Source: CAZLBC01 sp964557575
Lineage (GTDB): Bacteria; Planctomycetota; Phycisphaerae; SM23-33
NCBI GenBank assembly: GCA_964557575.1
Contig: CAZLBC010000043.1
Span: forward strand, 1-38,262
DNA length: 38,262 nucleotides
Direction of reading: 5' to 3'
In this document: positions 1-8,544 of the stretch, piece by piece
Layout of the letters: every line of letters begins with the position of its first letter
Position numbering within the stretch: position 1 is the stretch's first letter
Position numbers and translations under genes: made by a program
The notes under the pieces: generated by a model
Told to the model about the DNA's origin: nothing
Databases searched by the model: none
The model's input: only the letters and a program-made list of their open reading frames with translations

Positions 1-14
1 TTGGGATGTCGGCC

Positions 15-2786
15 TCAACGGACCGCCAGTTGCAGATTGTCCACGTAGAAGATCGCCGTGTCCTTCGCAAGTGCTGAAATCCCCGTCCAGGTCAACAGCT
101 CGAAATCCTTGCTCATCATCGGCAGGTCTTTAAATTCGCTGATTTCCTCGCCCGTGTTACCCACACGCACCGTGTACGTACCGCCCTGCTTTTCCTCGGC
201 GAATGAAAACGCAACCGCCAGGTGGATCCATGTCCCGTTTGCGAACGTCCCGATCCGCTTCCCCCCCGCCGACAGGGAACCGTCGGGCCCGAGTCGAACA
301 GCGGCCGCCGTCAGATAGCGACCGGTCTTTTTGCGCGACCAGTCGCGAAACTCGATCGAGATCGTATTGGGACGCGTTTTGTCGTTCATCAGATCGCATG
401 AGAAGAGTACCGTTCCCGACTTCCGCTTCGAGTGGATGTGCCAGGAAGGTTCCCACGAATTCGCGCCCCGGCCGTCGATGAACTTCAGGCTCTGCCTGCC
501 GGACGCCGCCTGCGCGGCCGTCACTTCGAGTTTCGCCTCTCCCCTGAAACCCATTTTTCCGCTGATGGCCGGCAGTTCGCCCGGCGTGTCGGCCTCGAAA
601 TCGTGATTCGTCACTTCCGCGGGAGGGCCCGGCGGCGGCGCGAGTTTCTCGTGCACCTTCTTCTTCGAAAGCGCCACCCAGGCCGGATCGCCGTACAGCC
701 CGATCCGGTCGACGGGAATGTCTTTAAAACCCAGCCGGTACGCGGGCGAATCCTTTTTGAGGCGAAAGTCCCGCTTTTCCGGATCGACAAAGAGCGGGTC
801 GGCGATGATCGAGTGCTTGTCGAAACCCATCGCCTGCCACTGCTGAAGCGTCAGGTCCTTTTTCGTCAGCGTATTGAAACGCATCGGCTTTTTCGACGTG
901 CACCAGAACAGGTTTTTGTCGCTGACGAGATTCTTCTCGGAGAAACACCCGTCGGCGATAAGCGGCCGGTCCTGGTAGACAATGTTCCGCTCGAATGTCA
1001 TGGGCTTGTCGGTCCGGGCCTGACGGGGGTTGCCGCGCAGGAAGCCGGCCTTGTCGGCATAGGCGAAGATGTTGTTGCGAACCGTGTTCTCCTGCCCCCA
1101 GTGCTTGCCGAAACCCGCCGCGGCGATGTTGTAGGTGATGTTGCCCTCGATCAGGAAGTGCTGGGAACCCTGGTCCGGGTAGATCCCCTTGGCGTAGTTG
1201 ATGTGGGGATAGTTGCGCATGTCGTGGATCAGGTTGTAGCGCAGGCGGGAACCCGGCGAGACGCCCAGCGTGTAGATACCGCCGTAGTCGCTCATGCGGT
1301 ACTTGTCCGCGTGGTGCAGGTGGTTGTACTCGACGATGTAATTCTCCTGGTAGGTCTTGCGGTAGTTCCAGGCCCACCCCAGCGCGATCGGCGTGTAGTC
1401 GCAGTCGCAGATGTCGTTGTGCGTGGCCGTGATGTCCCCCGCGCGGCCGACCCAGATCCCGTGCGCCCCGTGGAACAGGTGCGTGATGTCGTGGATAAAG
1501 CAGTTGTCGACCGTGATGCGGCTGACCTTGATCGGGTCCGGCGGCAGGTCCGGGTACCGCTGTGTGCTGGGGCCGACGTAAACCCCGCCGCCGCCCATGT
1601 CGTGCACGTGGCACCGCCGCACGGCGCAGTCCTGCGACCCCTTGTCCAGGAATATGCCGTGCGCCCCGCCGTGGGCGACCTCCAGGTCCCGCAGTGTTCC
1701 GTTCCGGTAGCCGACGCCGTGGATCACCGCCAGGTCGATGCCCTTGTGCGCCTGGTAATTCGGCAGCGACTTCCGCGCCCACTGCCAGTCGGCGTGAAGG
1801 ATCGACATTCCTTCGAAATGGACATGCGCCACGGGCTTGTCGTTCTTCAGGTCGCCGGCGAATCGAATCACGCGGCTGACGACCGGCGCCACGACGCGGG
1901 CCTTTGACAGGTCCTCGCCCTTCCGCGGCCGGTAGTAGACGACGCCCTTTTTGCGATCCAGGTACCACTCGCCCGGCGAATCCAGTGCTTCGAAACAGTT
2001 CTCCACGCGGTACCGCTGGAACTTCTCCCAGTAGCCGATCGGCCACGCGCAGGGATTCGTGAACGTCACTATCCGCTTTTCGCGGTCAAGTTCAGCGATA
2101 AAGTGTGTCGAGGCCGTCCAGGAGTGAAAGACGACCAGGTTCACGTCGTTTAGATTGTCCCACTTCTCCAGGTCCGTGCCGCGGAACCTGAATCCCTTCT
2201 TCGTCGTCACGTCCCTTCTGGCCTTCTGCCGGTCGCGCAGCGGCTTAAGCGGTCCGTTCGTGCGGTGCCACCACTCGTTCGGCGTTCGGGCTCGAATGCA
2301 GCGGCGGTAGCCGGCGGCGAACGGTTCGGCCTTGTCGGGATCGGGCAGAATGAACATCGTGTGAAAGTAGACCGTTCCCGCCTTTACCTGCGGGACCGCG
2401 GCCTGCCAGAGGGTGCCCTGCCCCTTCTTCCAGCCCGTTATCTCGATACCGCCGGAAATCTCCGTCTTCCCGATACCCGCGCCGCGGTAGACGATCGGCG
2501 CGTCGGCGGTTCCCGAATCATCGGGCGTAAAGACGACCGTCTCGCCCACCGCGTACCGGCCCGGCGCGAACGATACGATCACCTTCTGTTTCGGTTTCAG
2601 GGACCTGACCTTTTTCCGCGCCCCGTCGAGCGACGCCAGCGGCTTGGCCTGCGTACCGGGGTTTGCGTCGTCGCCGCCGGGGGAGACATGGAGCGTGACA
2701 GCGCCGAATGCGCAGACACACGGCACGAAGACCGTAACTGAAAATATGAAGTATTTCGTTACCACAGGGAGGCGGCAGAAGATCAT
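15..2786 (-). CDS. Secreted right-handed parallel beta-helix protein, GH141-like (possible alpha-L-fucosidase)
   Basis: The 923-residue product has a hydrophobic signal peptide at about residues 1-26, followed by the HVSPGGDDANPGT motif that opens many planctomycete beta-helix proteins and GH141 enzymes. The middle (about 390-600) is rich in N-x-I/F and G-I-x-V turns such as RNNIFAY and EGNITYNI, typical of a polysaccharide-binding parallel beta-helix. About 190 C-terminal residues, starting near NHDFEADTPGELP and ending YVDNLQL, look like a concanavalin-like carbohydrate-binding domain. I chose the ATG at 2786 because GAGAAAGG lies about seven bases upstream and it places the signal peptide at the N-terminus; a longer open frame to 2960 has no such support. 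GH141 membership is inferred from the N-terminal motif and overall layout; a lyase or other beta-helix CAZyme is possible. It is transcribed away from the following genes and stands alone. Confidence 0.85.
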   Translation of the reverse strand: MIFCRLPVVTKYFIFSVTVFVPCVCAFGAVTLHVSPGGDDANPGTQAKPLASLDGARKKVRSLKPKQKVIVSFAPGRYAVGETVVFTPDDSGTADAPIVYRGAGIGKTEISGGIEITGWKKGQGTLWQAAVPQVKAGTVYFHTMFILPDPDKAEPFAAGYRRCIRARTPNEWWHRTNGPLKPLRDRQKARRDVTTKKGFRFRGTDLEKWDNLNDVNLVVFHSWTASTHFIAELDREKRIVTFTNPCAWPIGYWEKFQRYRVENCFEALDSPGEWYLDRKKGVVYYRPRKGEDLSKARVVAPVVSRVIRFAGDLKNDKPVAHVHFEGMSILHADWQWARKSLPNYQAHKGIDLAVIHGVGYRNGTLRDLEVAHGGAHGIFLDKGSQDCAVRRCHVHDMGGGGVYVGPSTQRYPDLPPDPIKVSRITVDNCFIHDITHLFHGAHGIWVGRAGDITATHNDICDCDYTPIALGWAWNYRKTYQENYIVEYNHLHHADKYRMSDYGGIYTLGVSPGSRLRYNLIHDMRNYPHINYAKGIYPDQGSQHFLIEGNITYNIAAAGFGKHWGQENTVRNNIFAYADKAGFLRGNPRQARTDKPMTFERNIVYQDRPLIADGCFSEKNLVSDKNLFWCTSKKPMRFNTLTKKDLTLQQWQAMGFDKHSIIADPLFVDPEKRDFRLKKDSPAYRLGFKDIPVDRIGLYGDPAWVALSKKKVHEKLAPPPGPPAEVTNHDFEADTPGELPAISGKMGFRGEAKLEVTAAQAASGRQSLKFIDGRGANSWEPSWHIHSKRKSGTVLFSCDLMNDKTRPNTISIEFRDWSRKKTGRYLTAAAVRLGPDGSLSAGGKRIGTFANGTWIHLAVAFSFAEEKQGGTYTVRVGNTGEEISEFKDLPMMSKDFELLTWTGISALAKDTAIFYVDNLQLAVR

Positions 2787-3073
2787 GTGCTTAACCTTTC
2801 TCTTAATCCAGGGGGAATTCATCGGACAGTATAACCGCAGGGATAATGAAAATACATCGGGGCCGGGCGTATACTTTTTGATGGCCCCACCTACACCCCG
2901 CAGTATATTCCTGTGCAATAATTTCCAGATTACAACCTTGCGAAGCAGAGCCGCAACCAAACAGTTCCTCTATGGCTCAATTCTCCGTGCGCCTTCAAGG
3001 TCGCGAAGCGACCGGGTGGCAGAAAGAGCGAATTGGATTCTTTGCAGAAACCGATGAAAGGAGGAGTCTCACC

Positions 3074-3472
3074 GTGCATCCCTACCCTTGCTTGATCCCG
3101 AAGAGTGTTCGTGTGTTTGCTGCCGCGTGTCTCCTGCCCGCCATGGCCTGCAGCGCGGTACACGCGGCCGAAACCGAGAAGGAGCCGTATGCAGCGGTTT
3201 CGGCTATTATCCGCCCGCACGGTACGGGGCGGGCTGCGGGACGCAACCTGCTGACGGAAGAGGAGCATACCGGCGACATCATGGAAGTCGCGCAGCAACT
3301 CGTGGATGCGCTCACGACCGACAACGGCGGCTCTGGCGGCAAGATTCTCGTCCGCAACGGCAAGTACATCACGACTACTGGGTGGAATGCCAAAACCACA
3401 TCGTGGGATCTGGTGGTAGAATGGAAGACCGCTCCCGCGAAGGACGTGGCCCTGCAATTCATCTTCGAGTGA
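3074..3472 (+). CDS. Small secreted protein of unknown function
   Basis: The 132-residue product starts at a GTG preceded by AAAGGAGG at a good distance, then has a basic stretch and a hydrophobic core (VFAAACLLPAMACSAVHA) that reads as a signal peptide, so it is probably exported. The mature part is about 100 residues, with one Gly-rich turn (DNGGSGGKI) and a C-terminus of alternating hydrophobic residues (WDLVVEW, VALQFIFE) suggestive of beta strands. I recognise no family. It could be the leftover N-terminal part of a larger secreted protein, since the strand-rich end stops abruptly, or a complete small protein. It lies between the divergent beta-helix gene and the esterase gene. Confidence 0.6.
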   Translation: MHPYPCLIPKSVRVFAAACLLPAMACSAVHAAETEKEPYAAVSAIIRPHGTGRAAGRNLLTEEEHTGDIMEVAQQLVDALTTDNGGSGGKILVRNGKYITTTGWNAKTTSWDLVVEWKTAPAKDVALQFIFE

Positions 3473-3498
3473 TCCGTCGTTTCAAAAGGAAGGCCGCC

Positions 3499-3663
3499 AT
3501 GTCCACGATTGCACATGCGTATGAAGCTCTGTCGGAGCATACGTGGTCCCTCGCGATGTGGACACCCACGAACACCTGCCCGCGGAAGCGGGCTGGGCCG
3601 CCGTGGATCATAGTGTTCCGGGCGATTGTGTCGACTGGTCGGGTTTTGTATAGTGATGGTTGA
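3499..3663 (+). CDS. Possible 54-residue small ORF with ribosome binding site
   Basis: An ATG at 3499 follows AAAGGAAGG at good spacing and opens 54 codons, ending 46 bases before the esterase start. The peptide is not recognisable and has no clear signal or membrane segment. A perfect GCCCGC-GGAA-GCGGGC hairpin (3578-3593) lies inside it, so the segment may instead be untranslated leader or terminator sequence of the upstream gene. The case for translation rests only on the ribosome binding site. Confidence 0.25.
   Translation: MSTIAHAYEALSEHTWSLAMWTPTNTCPRKRAGPPWIIVFRAIVSTGRVLYSDG
3578..3593 (+). other. Perfect hairpin with GNRA-type loop
   Basis: A 6-bp GC stem (GCCCGC/GCGGGC) closes a GGAA tetraloop between the small secreted-protein gene and the esterase gene. 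No T-run follows, so it is not a standard intrinsic terminator; it may stabilise or attenuate the transcript. Confidence 0.35.
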
Positions 3664-3709
3664 CGTAGTGGTGGTGGACGTACTCCTGCCTCTTGCCAAA
3701 GGAAAACCA

Positions 3710-5707
3710 ATGAGGAATCGCATTACCGTCTTCATTCTTTTTGCAGCGATGTGCATATCTCCCGCCCCCGCGATGGCGGGCGAAGATTCGACCGTCCTCT
3801 CGGCCGGCGCCGACGCGCTCCTTTACGACAGCCTTCTCGATGAATCGCGCGAGCATTACGATCGCCGCGCGGCGGAGGTCGAAGACGCACTGAAGTCCCC
3901 GGAAGCGATCGCGCTTCGCCAGCAACGACTGCTTGAAGACTATCGGCGACTCATCGGCGAACTTCCCGGGGAAAAGGCCCCGCTTGAAGCCCGAGTTACC
4001 GGTGTCGTCGAATGCGACGACTATCGGATCGAAAAAGTCTACTTCGAAAGTCGTCCGAACCACCGCGTCACGGCGAACCTGTACGTACCCACGAAGGAAG
4101 AGGGGCCCTTTCCCGGCATCGCCATGCCGTGTGGCCACAGCGCCAACGGCAAGGCGTGCGAAGCGTACCAAAGCGCGTGTATCCTCCTCGCGAAAAACGG
4201 CCTCGTGGTGTTGATTTACGATCCGATCAGTCAGGGCGAGCGGCACCAGGTTCTTGCCGCGCCGCGACACGGAACGACGACCCACGCCATGCTTAACGTC
4301 GGTTCGCTGCTCGTCGGCCGGACGATCGTTGGATACGAGGCCTGGGACGGAATCCGGGCCATTGACTACCTTCTCACCCGCGATGAGGTGGACGGAACGA
4401 AACCGGTCGGCTTGACCGGCAACTCCGGTGGGGGCACCCAAACGAACTTCCTGATGGCCCTGGATAGCCGTGTCGGCCCCGCCGCCCCGTCCTGTTATGT
4501 GATGCAGAAGCAGCGCAAGTACGAAACGCTCGGGCCGGCGGACGGCTGCCAGCACTTCCCGGAGGAGGTGGCGTGCGGGATCGACCATGTCGATTACTTC
4601 TGGATGCGCGCCCCCAAGCCGACTCTTCTTCTCGCGGCCGAGCGGGATTTCTTTGAGTTCGCCTCGACCCGGGCCGCGGCGGAGGAAACGAAGCGGTTGT
4701 ATGCCGCCCTGGACAAGCCGGAGCGAACCGCGTTGTTTTCCTTCGACGACGGCCACGGCTTCAGCAAACCACGCCGCGAGGCCGCCACGCGCTGGATGCG
4801 GCGATGGCTTTCGGACGACCCGGCGCCGGTCGTGGAACCAGAGTTGACGTTGCAAACGGACGCAACGCTTCAAGTGACGAAGACAGGTCAGGTCGTTTCC
4901 GATTTCGAGACCGAGTCAACCGTGAATCAAATGAATTCGGCACGGGCGAAAACGCTCGCCAAGGATCGCGCGGAATTCTGGAAAAGCGGTGACAGGCCGT
5001 CCCGCCTCGCGACAATCCGACGGATGATCGGCGTCTCTCAACGGCGCGGCCGGGCGACCGTTGAGAAGAAGGGAACGATCCAGCGCGACGGCTACGCGAT
5101 TGAGAAGTGCGTTCTGCGGCGGGAGGGAGCGATCCCGGTTCCGGCGCTCTGGTTCGTTCCTGAAGGAAAAGCCGGCAATCAGCCCCCGACGCTTCACGTG
5201 GACAGTCGCGGAAAGGCGGCCGACGCGGCGCCCGGCGGAAAGATCGAGAAGCTCGTTCGCGGCGGACGGGTCGTCTTGAGCATCGATGTCCAAGGCTTCG
5301 GCGAGACCGCCGACAAGGGAAGCAAAGGGAAGTACTACAACGTCGAACACCGCGTCGCCAACCTGGCGATGCATCTCGGCCGCCCGCTTCTGGGCCGTCG
5401 GGTGGATGACATCCTCGCCGCCGCCGACGTCCTGGCCCGGCGCTATGGCGTCGGCGAAATCGACCTCGCCGGCGTTGCAGCGGCCGGACCGGTCGTCCTC
5501 CACGCGGCCGCGTTGGACGAGAGATTCGACTCCCTGACGCTCAGCGAGCCGATTCCGTCGTGGGTCGACGATTTCGTGGCCAAACCGCTCGCGCGCGATT
5601 TAATGGGTCACGTCGTACCGCGAGCCCTGCTAAAATACGATCTCCCCGATCTGGTCCACGTAATCCGTCCGCGGAAGGTTACCGTACCGCGAAAGGAAGC
5701 CCCGTGA
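3710..5707 (+). CDS. Secreted tandem alpha/beta-hydrolase, acetyl-xylan-esterase-like
   Basis: The 665-residue product has a signal peptide (MRNRITVFILFAAMCISPAP, cut near AMAG). The first hydrolase domain carries the nucleophile elbow GNSGGG with Ser near residue 239, preceded by a cap-like region with PCGHSANGK, and a candidate late histidine in FDDGHGFSKP. This resembles the AXE1/cephalosporin-deacetylase-type esterases common in Planctomycetota, which remove acetyl or other ester groups from polysaccharides. The second half (about 440-665) again follows a hydrolase fold (ALWFVPEG, VVLSIDVQGFGET) but its elbow reads GVAAAGP, so the nucleophile is missing and the domain is probably inactive. 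AAAGGA seven bases before the ATG supports this start over upstream in-frame codons. The exact substrate is unknown. Confidence 0.8.
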   Translation: MRNRITVFILFAAMCISPAPAMAGEDSTVLSAGADALLYDSLLDESREHYDRRAAEVEDALKSPEAIALRQQRLLEDYRRLIGELPGEKAPLEARVTGVVECDDYRIEKVYFESRPNHRVTANLYVPTKEEGPFPGIAMPCGHSANGKACEAYQSACILLAKNGLVVLIYDPISQGERHQVLAAPRHGTTTHAMLNVGSLLVGRTIVGYEAWDGIRAIDYLLTRDEVDGTKPVGLTGNSGGGTQTNFLMALDSRVGPAAPSCYVMQKQRKYETLGPADGCQHFPEEVACGIDHVDYFWMRAPKPTLLLAAERDFFEFASTRAAAEETKRLYAALDKPERTALFSFDDGHGFSKPRREAATRWMRRWLSDDPAPVVEPELTLQTDATLQVTKTGQVVSDFETESTVNQMNSARAKTLAKDRAEFWKSGDRPSRLATIRRMIGVSQRRGRATVEKKGTIQRDGYAIEKCVLRREGAIPVPALWFVPEGKAGNQPPTLHVDSRGKAADAAPGGKIEKLVRGGRVVLSIDVQGFGETADKGSKGKYYNVEHRVANLAMHLGRPLLGRRVDDILAAADVLARRYGVGEIDLAGVAAAGPVVLHAAALDERFDSLTLSEPIPSWVDDFVAKPLARDLMGHVVPRALLKYDLPDLVHVIRPRKVTVPRKEAP

Positions 5708-5787
5708 ACGCCTGATAACGCGTCGTTGGAACCGGTTTAACCGGGGGCAGACAGTGTAACGACAAATGGGAAAGCCTGCGCAAAGCG

Positions 5788-5803
5788 CCGGCACTTTTGC
5801 CGG
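5788..5803 (+). other. Inverted repeat after esterase gene
   Basis: CCGGCA and TGCCGG pair perfectly around a CTTT loop, 80 bases after the esterase stop. There is no following T-run, so a terminator role is only possible. Confidence 0.3.
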
Positions 5804-5888
5804 GTAAACCGAGATGATAATATGAGAATCAGCATAGAAGAGCTACTCATCGAATATTGTCAGGTTTCAACAACGAAAAGGAAAAATG

Positions 5889-7130
5889 ATGATCAAACCG
5901 GTTAGTCTACTGTATGTTATCTTGCTTGCCCTGCTGACTGTCCATGCCGCAAACGTCGGCGACATGCTGCTCCCTGCTTGTCAGCTCATTGGCGGAGAAG
6001 AAAACGATACATTTAACTATAAAAAAGCCAACATGCACTTGTGCCCCGAGGGCAAATGGGCGATCGGCGAAGATGCGTGGGGCAGGATCGTCCGCGTAAA
6101 CATGCTCAAGATCACAGATGCGGACTGGAAGAATGTTCCCGGTGTCAAGAAGGCCTGGCGGATGAAGGGATTCGAGGGAGTGGAGGGGATGGCTTTTCAC
6201 CCTATCATTTCCGAGGTGAAGGACGTGGACGGCGACGGCAAGCCGGACATCTTCCGCTGCCGCGGCGAACATGCCGGTGCACGGATTGAACGCCTTCGCT
6301 ACGACGACGGCTCGGTTGTCTGGGAAAGCGAACCTATGGGGGCCCTGCACGGCGATGAAAGTCGCCTGCCGGTGTTCGACCTCCACGGTACCGGATGCTT
6401 TTCGGTACTTCACGCCACCAAAGACGGGACGTGGTGCGTCCACGCCGACACGGGCGAGACAGAATGGTTTGCCACGGACGGTGACGGCAACATCGAAGTA
6501 ATCTACGACCATGAAGGTTGCGGTGCCGCCAAGGGACCTATCCACGTCGTTGATGGCCTTACCGGTAAGATCAAGATAAAGATCGACTACCGTAATCAGG
6601 GTGTCAGTCACGCTCAGAACATGGCAGTGGGCAATTTCGACCCGACGCGCGAGGGTCTGGAGATCGCCTTTTGCGAAAAGATGGGCAATCTCTTTTTGTT
6701 CGACTCGACGGGCACACTGCTCTGGAAGCGGCCGGTGCCAACATCCTTGCTAAGCAAGGGCGACTGGAACGGTGGCGGCGCAGAGGAGATTTTTGTTTTC
6801 AGCCCGGGTGCCAATGTCGACGGAATGTTTTCGGTTTGGAACGGGAAAGGCGAGCGGCTCTATGCCATCAGCTTCCTTCCCAGCCCGTATAATGATTTTC
6901 AACCACCCCCGCAATCGCGAAACGAAAACGAGCACTACAAAAAACACGACGGTGGCACTTGGAGGGCGCACGCAATGCCAGGCGGCCACGAGGGCATCCG
7001 TCGCCAGGTGGATCTGGACGGCAACGGCCGGGCCGACGTGATCATGCCGTTTGGCGAATGGCATTGGGGATCGGATTCCATCCTGTTTTTGATGGAAGGC
7101 CCCACCCCCAGCATGAAAAAGCGAAAATAG
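5889..7130 (+). CDS. Secreted FG-GAP/VCBS propeller protein, rhamnogalacturonan-lyase-like
   Basis: The 413-residue product begins with a signal peptide (IKPVSLLYVILLALLTVHA) and carries several calcium-binding propeller loops of the D-x-D-G-D/N-G type, for example DVDGDGKPDIF and DLDGNGRADVI, with DTGETEW and DSTGTLLW blade motifs between. This is the pattern of FG-GAP/VCBS beta-propellers such as the catalytic propeller of PL11 rhamnogalacturonan lyases, but I cannot identify catalytic residues, so the enzyme assignment is inference. An ATG at 5886 is directly upstream; I prefer 5889 because the AAAGG ribosome binding site is better spaced. It follows the esterase in the same direction by about 180 bases and may act on the same polymer. 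Confidence 0.75.
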   Translation: MIKPVSLLYVILLALLTVHAANVGDMLLPACQLIGGEENDTFNYKKANMHLCPEGKWAIGEDAWGRIVRVNMLKITDADWKNVPGVKKAWRMKGFEGVEGMAFHPIISEVKDVDGDGKPDIFRCRGEHAGARIERLRYDDGSVVWESEPMGALHGDESRLPVFDLHGTGCFSVLHATKDGTWCVHADTGETEWFATDGDGNIEVIYDHEGCGAAKGPIHVVDGLTGKIKIKIDYRNQGVSHAQNMAVGNFDPTREGLEIAFCEKMGNLFLFDSTGTLLWKRPVPTSLLSKGDWNGGGAEEIFVFSPGANVDGMFSVWNGKGERLYAISFLPSPYNDFQPPPQSRNENEHYKKHDGGTWRAHAMPGGHEGIRRQVDLDGNGRADVIMPFGEWHWGSDSILFLMEGPTPSMKKRK

Positions 7131-7319
7131 CCGTGTCGTGTTTCGGGCGGTAGCCTTGCCTCAGACATACAACCAGCAGCGGCATCGGACTGTAGTCCGG
7201 GCGTTTAGCCGATCCATGGGACCTGAAGTGGCACCATGAAATCCGCCCTGCTTGCTAGCATGGAAGCGCCAGGGAAAAAAGTTAGGCGGCCGTGTAGCGG
7301 CACCCGTGAACGGCTACAA

Positions 7320-7493
7320 CACATTTTTATCTTCAGCACCGCGGGCAAGGCGCTGGTGGTGAAGGCCGGACGGACATTCGAGAAGCTCGCGGAGAACCGC
7401 CTGGACGACAGCTGCATGGCATCTCCCGCGGTGGCGGGCGATTCGCTGATCATCAGGACGAAGACCCACCTGTACCGGATCGGGAAGAAGTGA
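7320..7493 (+). pseudogene. 3'-end remnant of a PQQ/BamB-like propeller gene
   Basis: From about 7320 the reading frame encodes one clear final propeller blade: IFIFSTAGKALVVKAG, then SCMASPAVAGDSLIIRT and the typical end LYRIGKK-stop. Nothing upstream in this frame belongs to the family, so only the last roughly 55 codons of a gene that is normally several hundred codons long survive. A full member of this broad family is at 35235. A start codon at 7236 is in frame but encodes unrelated sequence before the blade. It is one of several orphan gene tails in the window. Confidence 0.7.
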
Positions 7494-7585
7494 CCGGCGG
7501 GCGATCCGGTACGGCAGTGCGGTGCCCGGCGGTCGTCGCCGGCTGCGGTAGCAGACGCGATTGATATACAGTGCCTCTTTTCCAG

Positions 7586-7846
7586 TCAGGCGGCGGCCCC
7601 GTCCTCGATTTCCCAAGCGGGAAAGACGAGGACGGCGGGATGGCACTTCAGTGCCCTTGCAAGCACCTTGGCCCTCTCGACACCGATCCGGACCTTGTCA
7701 TTCTCTATGGCCGAGATCGTGGACTGGGGAATGCCGGTGCGCTCGGCAAGCTCATTCTGGCTGAGTCCCTGAAGCTCCCGAATAATCCTCACGGATTCGC
7801 CCACGGTTACCTCGATCGTTTTCGCCGCTTTTCGGAAATTCTTCAT
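7586..7846 (-). CDS. HigA-like antitoxin, XRE-family helix-turn-helix
   Basis: The 86-residue protein has a Cro/C1 helix-turn-helix in its centre (QGLSQNELAERTGIPQSTIS followed by AIENDKVRIGVERAKVLARAL), the usual signature of XRE repressors. It starts one base after the stop of the toxin gene, so the two are surely co-transcribed with the toxin first, the order typical of HigBA modules. The protein should bind and neutralise the toxin and repress their shared promoter, probably in the AT-rich stretch around 8130-8160. The C-terminal tail after ALKCHPAVLVFP may contact the toxin. Confidence 0.85.
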   Translation of the reverse strand: MKNFRKAAKTIEVTVGESVRIIRELQGLSQNELAERTGIPQSTISAIENDKVRIGVERAKVLARALKCHPAVLVFPAWEIEDGAAA

Positions 7847-7847
7847 C

Positions 7848-8129
7848 CTATTTCTTCCTGTAATCGTGAGGATTGATATCGATCACCTGAACGTAACATT
7901 TCTTTTTCTCAATCCTGTATATCAGCCTGTACTTCAAACCGAGCCTGGATGACCGGTGGCCCTGCCATGTGCCTTCGAGGGCTTCGTCGCGAAATCCTCT
8001 GATCATCTTCAGGCCCCGTGGGCCGGATATCCGGACAATGTCTTTCCATTTTTCATAACGCTTCAGGACTTCCTCCGGTATCCCGGAGAATTTCTTCACC
8101 AACGAATTACGTTCGAATATCTCCCACAT
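7848..8129 (-). CDS. RelE/HigB-type mRNA interferase toxin
   Basis: The 93-residue protein ends in the pattern of the RelE/ParE superfamily: LEGTWQGHRSSRLGLKYR, then LIYRIEKKKCYVQVIDI and NPHDYRKK. Such toxins cleave mRNA on the ribosome and slow growth until the antitoxin is restored. Its stop is one base from the antitoxin start, which makes a type II toxin-antitoxin operon. The basic and aromatic C-terminus is intact, so the toxin is probably functional. Base composition upstream is markedly AT-rich compared with the surrounding genes, which fits a horizontally mobile module. Confidence 0.85.
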   Translation of the reverse strand: MWEIFERNSLVKKFSGIPEEVLKRYEKWKDIVRISGPRGLKMIRGFRDEALEGTWQGHRSSRLGLKYRLIYRIEKKKCYVQVIDINPHDYRKK

Positions 8130-8542
8130 ATTAATTATATACTATATTATATATGGTATGGCAAGGCGTTTGTATTCCTCGCGCGCAATAAACGGCGATC
8201 TACCTGTTGCAGGGCGTTACGCCCGGCAGATGCTTTCAAACCCCAATAGCTGTGGTTTCCGGCATCCAAAGGCAGCGGAGCGGGCCACGCAAATATTTTT
8301 CTGTAAAATATCGATCATAGCTTAGCTCCTGATGTATTGCACTGACCAAGGTGACTGGCGGAACAAACCGTCTTGTTTCCTCAAGGAAATGAGCATCATG
8401 AGAAAGAAGAAGGCATAGAATAAAGCCGCCAACTCTCACTGTTGACGATCTTTGTGCTGTGTTGTCTGCGGAATAAGCTTCGACGAGCTGTGATTCACGA
8501 TATTACATCATGTGTTAATTGATCATAGAGCCTGTGAAGGGC
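8130..8542. other. Gene-free spacer, AT-rich near the toxin promoter
   Basis: No convincing gene is visible. The end next to the toxin gene (8128-8160) is almost pure A/T and is the likely promoter-operator of the toxin-antitoxin operon. A 7-bp inverted repeat ATATTTT/AAAATAT sits at 8293-8311. Short open frames here lack ribosome binding sites and family features. Confidence 0.5.
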
Positions 8543-8544
8543 TC
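8528..8544 (-). terminator. Weak hairpin at the end of the PD-(D/E)XK-like gene
   Basis: GAGCC and GGCTC flank a 7-base loop and overlap the stop codon of the gene ending at 8543. No clear T-run follows in the minus direction, so it is at best a weak terminator. Confidence 0.25.

Noticed and set aside
432..1907. Long plus-strand open frame opposite the first beta-helix gene
   Set aside because: It is a shadow frame rich in Arg, Val and Asp with no domain motif, caused by GC-rich codon use on the other strand.
7186..7199. Palindrome CGGACT-GT-AGTCCG
   Set aside because: Short, without T-run or nearby promoter elements; likely chance.
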